From Indolivaga macrotermitis (GTDB lineage Bacteria > Bacteroidota > Bacteroidia > Bacteroidales > Dysgonomonadaceae): 64,000 nucleotides of DNA. Shown here piece after piece: positions 61,155 through 64,000 of this stretch (position 1 is the stretch's first letter; the number at the start of each line of letters is the position of its first letter). The position numbers and the translations under genes are program-made. The stretch lies in assembly GCF_900128985.1 (NCBI RefSeq), contig NZ_FQUC01000014.1:1-64000 (forward strand), given 5' to 3'. Under the pieces are notes generated by a model. The model had not been told where the DNA came from. It saw only the letters and a list, made by a program, of their open reading frames with translations, and made no database searches.

Positions 61155-64000
61155 TTATTCAACTATGCCTATAGTACCGTTATTATTCCATAAAGCACCA
61201 ACGGGTAAACCATCGGGACTTTTAGGGCAGTTCTTTAGTATGACCAGTAATATATTCTCTCCGTTAATAGTGGCTACCGATGCATCAAAAGCGGTCTCAT
61301 CAGTTTCTTGTCTGTTATAGTGAAAACCCACACCACTACCACTTAAAGTTCCGAACGTTTTGTTTCCTTCAACATACACGTTTAGAGAACCCGCAAGAAG
61401 CTCTGACCTTACGCCGCTACCATTTGATATAACAACGCTATCGTATGCAACCGTAGGACTAGCAAAGGTCGTATTCTTACCGATAGTAACATCGATACCT
61501 GTATCAGCACCAACGAATGTTAGATTTCTCGCATGGGGATCGATAATTATTTTATCTCCTTGATCGTTGTTACTCTCGAATTTTCCACTTATAAGGAGAT
61601 TACCGGTTGCATCCCAAGCCGCATTACCCGCTGCAACATGACCGCTACCGTCTGTTCCATTCAATAAGATATTAGGGTTACCGTCTGCATCCTTCATCAA
61701 CGACTGGAATTTCTCGTTGTCTACTAAAAATCCACCGAGTTGAGCCAACACTGCATTTAACTTTCCAAAAATGGAAAGTGTATTTTTCTCAGTAACTCCG
61801 TAATCCATCCCCGAATCACTATTCCCAATCCTCAGCGTACCATCATTCAAGCCGTACATGCTACCCTCGTTGCTTTCGTCATCCACATAGTTGATCGACT
61901 TAATAACATCACCGTAGATAGCCCCACCTGAGATATAAGACATACCATACTTGAATGAAGTATCCCTGCGGTCTTCTGATACCGGAAATATAACTCCCAA
62001 CAGGAAATGATAATAGTTTATATCGAAATCAAACATAAGTTGCTCTTCTGATATGTACCACTCGGCAAGCTGGCTACTGCGTTCCGCTTTGATATAGATA
62101 TAATACATCTTATCATTATCCGGTAACTCCATATCTAAGCTGTCGTTTATGCCCCATGTATACTTATCTGATCCCTCAGAAGGCTCGTCCCCACCACCCC
62201 ACCAGTAAGCACGGTGATTAATATAGCCCGTCGAAAGCGATACCCGGAAAGTATCTCCTGACTTGTAGGTCTTTATGTTTATCCCATTTACAGTAAAGTC
62301 TCTGCTCTTGGCACCTACTGCCAGATAAGGCGTTTCAATACTCAGTGGCCGCAAATGTTCATCATTGAAATAGCCGTCTGTATCGAATATCGTATTTTTT
62401 AGATCTCTCAGGTTTCTGCTGTTCCTTATACCATTTCTGCGATTTACAGTATTTTGGGTACTCTCGTTGATGATATTCTCTTTATTCTCATCAACTTCAC
62501 TCTGTATTCTGTTAATGGGGTTGGATGCGATCTTATCGGTAAGAGTAATCTGATAGGATGGTAGTTGCCGTTCCTCGTTATATGCTATAACTAAGCTCTG
62601 CACGGACTTTACAGTATACCTTGTACCATCCGGATACTCCATATCACCCAGCTCATTATCTTTTATCCTCAGGCTTACGCCCTCTTTAAGGGCATTTGCA
62701 ACCAAAGGCCTATTAGCGAAAAATATTTCATCTAAATTTATGGTATAACTGATCTTGCTTTTCGAGTTTTCAGCCAAGTACGCTTGCGCTGCTTCCAGTA
62801 ACCTTTGCTCGGCTTGTAAGATATAATTATCCGGCATAAGGATATAAAGCAGGACAAACTTATCGCCATATTTGGGCTTAACATTCCCTGAAGGCAGAAC
62901 ATAGTTTGCTGCTGATGTTACATCTTTTTCGAGTCTGAACCTCCACCGGCACCCTTCCGAATAGTAAGGCTCTCCATCTTTGATAGCTATAGCCTCCACT
63001 ATCTTGAAGTCGGTAACGCAGTATCCGGTCTTCATAGACAGGGTAGGATCTTCGGAAGTGAGATAATCGTTTATATCAAATCCCAGATCATACAGGTAAA
63101 CATAGAAATAAGATTGCACCAAGGTGCCATCAGGCTTAATGGTATCATCCAGTTCTTCTATAGCATGGATTGTATCTATAGCGTTCCCGTTCGTATCCAC
63201 CATGCCTTCGATAGATGGATAAATATCATCGAATACCTTTGTACCCGGACGGATACCAAAATAATCAATTAATGTTTGATCTGCCAGAATATAGTCTGTC
63301 GGTCTCGGGTTATCGAGTGTTTCCCTGAATACCGGTAGCTGTAAATTCTGAGTAAACCGGGGGAATGCATCAGTCCGCAGATAATCTCTCGGGATGTTCC
63401 TGTCACTGCCTTTTACCCTCAACCGGGTTATAACTGTATTTGCTTCTATATTCCTTTGTATCTCATACAGGCCATTACCTTTACCATAAGCAAACTCTAC
63501 CAGCTGGTCATTTACTTTAAATTCAGGATAAGGGACGCCTATGTATATTTCCTTCTTCGCCGTATCAAGATAGAAGAAGAATCCGAAGTCAGAATTAGCA
63601 CGGGTCAGGGCATTCCAGCAGTTCTCATTTGAGGGAGATATTTGTTTAGTTTCGCTATCTAAACTCCTTTCAGTCCATCCTATCTCCCGAATTGGTTTAG
63701 GCGTTTCTGAGCCCGAATACGGCATTAAAACTTTCCAACGGTCAATACCGTACTCCGCGTCCAGATTTGCCTGTATACGCCTTCCCAAATCGTACACATC
63801 CCCATAAAAAGAGAATGAGTCCATGCAGGTGTAATACATATCATCGCCTAGCACATAATCCAGAAAATCACAATTGCTAATCTCGTATTGACCGGAAGTA
63901 AAAACAAGAGTTGTGCTGAATGCATCCCCGCGCATGTTGGTACCCGCTGTACGCTTTATAGAAGATTCGTCCCGAAGTGTATAACGCTCGCCCCGGAATT
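61155..64000 (-). CDS. Phage tail tip/fibre protein, 5' end beyond the window
   Basis: The frame is open to the edge at 64000; residues before the ATG at 63935 (such as RGERYTLRDES) read as coding, so the true start lies outside. At least 948 residues are present. The N-terminal part (to about residue 480) is a hub- or baseplate-like region. It is followed by a helical stretch (EVDENKENIINESTQNTVN), then repeat-like beta-rich sequence (YYIYIKAERS, LLISGKFESN, HARNLTFVGA) typical of tail-fibre or tail-spike ends of Bacteroidales siphophages. I infer a receptor-binding structural role. No enzyme motif is seen. Confidence 0.75.
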   Translation of the reverse strand, partial: FRGERYTLRDESSIKRTAGTNMRGDAFSTTLVFTSGQYEISNCDFLDYVLGDDMYYTCMDSFSFYGDVYDLGRRIQANLDAEYGIDRWKVLMPYSGSETPKPIREIGWTERSLDSETKQISPSNENCWNALTRANSDFGFFFYLDTAKKEIYIGVPYPEFKVNDQLVEFAYGKGNGLYEIQRNIEANTVITRLRVKGSDRNIPRDYLRTDAFPRFTQNLQLPVFRETLDNPRPTDYILADQTLIDYFGIRPGTKVFDDIYPSIEGMVDTNGNAIDTIHAIEELDDTIKPDGTLVQSYFYVYLYDLGFDINDYLTSEDPTLSMKTGYCVTDFKIVEAIAIKDGEPYYSEGCRWRFRLEKDVTSAANYVLPSGNVKPKYGDKFVLLYILMPDNYILQAEQRLLEAAQAYLAENSKSKISYTINLDEIFFANRPLVANALKEGVSLRIKDNELGDMEYPDGTRYTVKSVQSLVIAYNEERQLPSYQITLTDKIASNPINRIQSEVDENKENIINESTQNTVNRRNGIRNSRNLRDLKNTIFDTDGYFNDEHLRPLSIETPYLAVGAKSRDFTVNGINIKTYKSGDTFRVSLSTGYINHRAYWWGGGDEPSEGSDKYTWGINDSLDMELPDNDKMYYIYIKAERSSQLAEWYISEEQLMFDFDINYYHFLLGVIFPVSEDRRDTSFKYGMSYISGGAIYGDVIKSINYVDDESNEGSMYGLNDGTLRIGNSDSGMDYGVTEKNTLSIFGKLNAVLAQLGGFLVDNEKFQSLMKDADGNPNILLNGTDGSGHVAAGNAAWDATGNLLISGKFESNNDQGDKIIIDPHARNLTFVGADTGIDVTIGKNTTFASPTVAYDSVVISNGSGVRSELLAGSLNVYVEGNKTFGTLSGSGVGFHYNRQETDETAFDASVATINGENILLVILKNCPKSPDGLPVGALWNNNGTIGIVE

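Overview
The window looks like the chromosome of a Bacteroidales bacterium, possibly Dysgonomonadaceae (genus not provable from here). The signs are AT-rich DNA, repeated TAnnTTTG -7 boxes with TTTG near -33, few Shine-Dalgarno sites, a hybrid two-component regulator of the gut Bacteroidetes type, lipoprotein glycosidases, and a Bacteroidales-type phage edge.

Layout. 0.1-3.5 kb: a short pentarepeat-like secreted protein, then a leftward operon of two paralogous exported proteins around a PKD/propeller protein. 3.5-7.4 kb: a (CT)24 microsatellite and a leftward dxs-trkA pair. 7.6-13.8 kb: tRNA-Arg, an outer-membrane barrel, priA, a VanX-like dipeptidase lipoprotein and two lipoproteins with TonB C-terminal domains. 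13.9-22.5 kb: a leftward hexuronate operon (uxaC, kdgK, four-helix-bundle insert, eda, exuT-like, uxaB, HIT protein, uxaA). 22.7-28.6 kb: a DUF4861-like protein and a hybrid two-component regulator. 29.1-40.9 kb: a rightward pectin operon with two GH28, GH105, PL1, CE8, two CE12, GH43 and an esterase. 40.9-43.4 kb: a RecD/Pif1-like helicase and a hotdog thioesterase. 43.9-50.6 kb: an AraC-type regulator and a four-gene locus that reads as a chaperone-usher-type surface fibre system. 50.7-57.9 kb: a Tricorn-like protease, a structured noncoding stretch, DUF1634 and TSUP transporter genes, an aldo-keto reductase and a lipoprotein. 58.0-64.0 kb: tRNA-Gly and tRNA-Leu, then what looks like one end of a prophage.

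How the genes fit. The pectin enzymes de-esterify and cut homogalacturonan and rhamnogalacturonan, releasing galacturonate and unsaturated uronides. The hexuronate operon carries galacturonate through tagaturonate, altronate and KDG to pyruvate and glyceraldehyde 3-phosphate. The hybrid regulator between the two blocks is the likely sensor. No SusC/SusD pair is present, so outer-membrane uptake must be encoded elsewhere.

The most interesting items are (1) the chaperone-usher-like locus, with a pilin-like subunit, a PapD-like chaperone, a two-domain tip-adhesin-like protein and a large barrel protein, and (2) a dispersed ~100-bp repeat ending in a GGTC-N3-GACC palindrome that repeatedly sits just before start codons.
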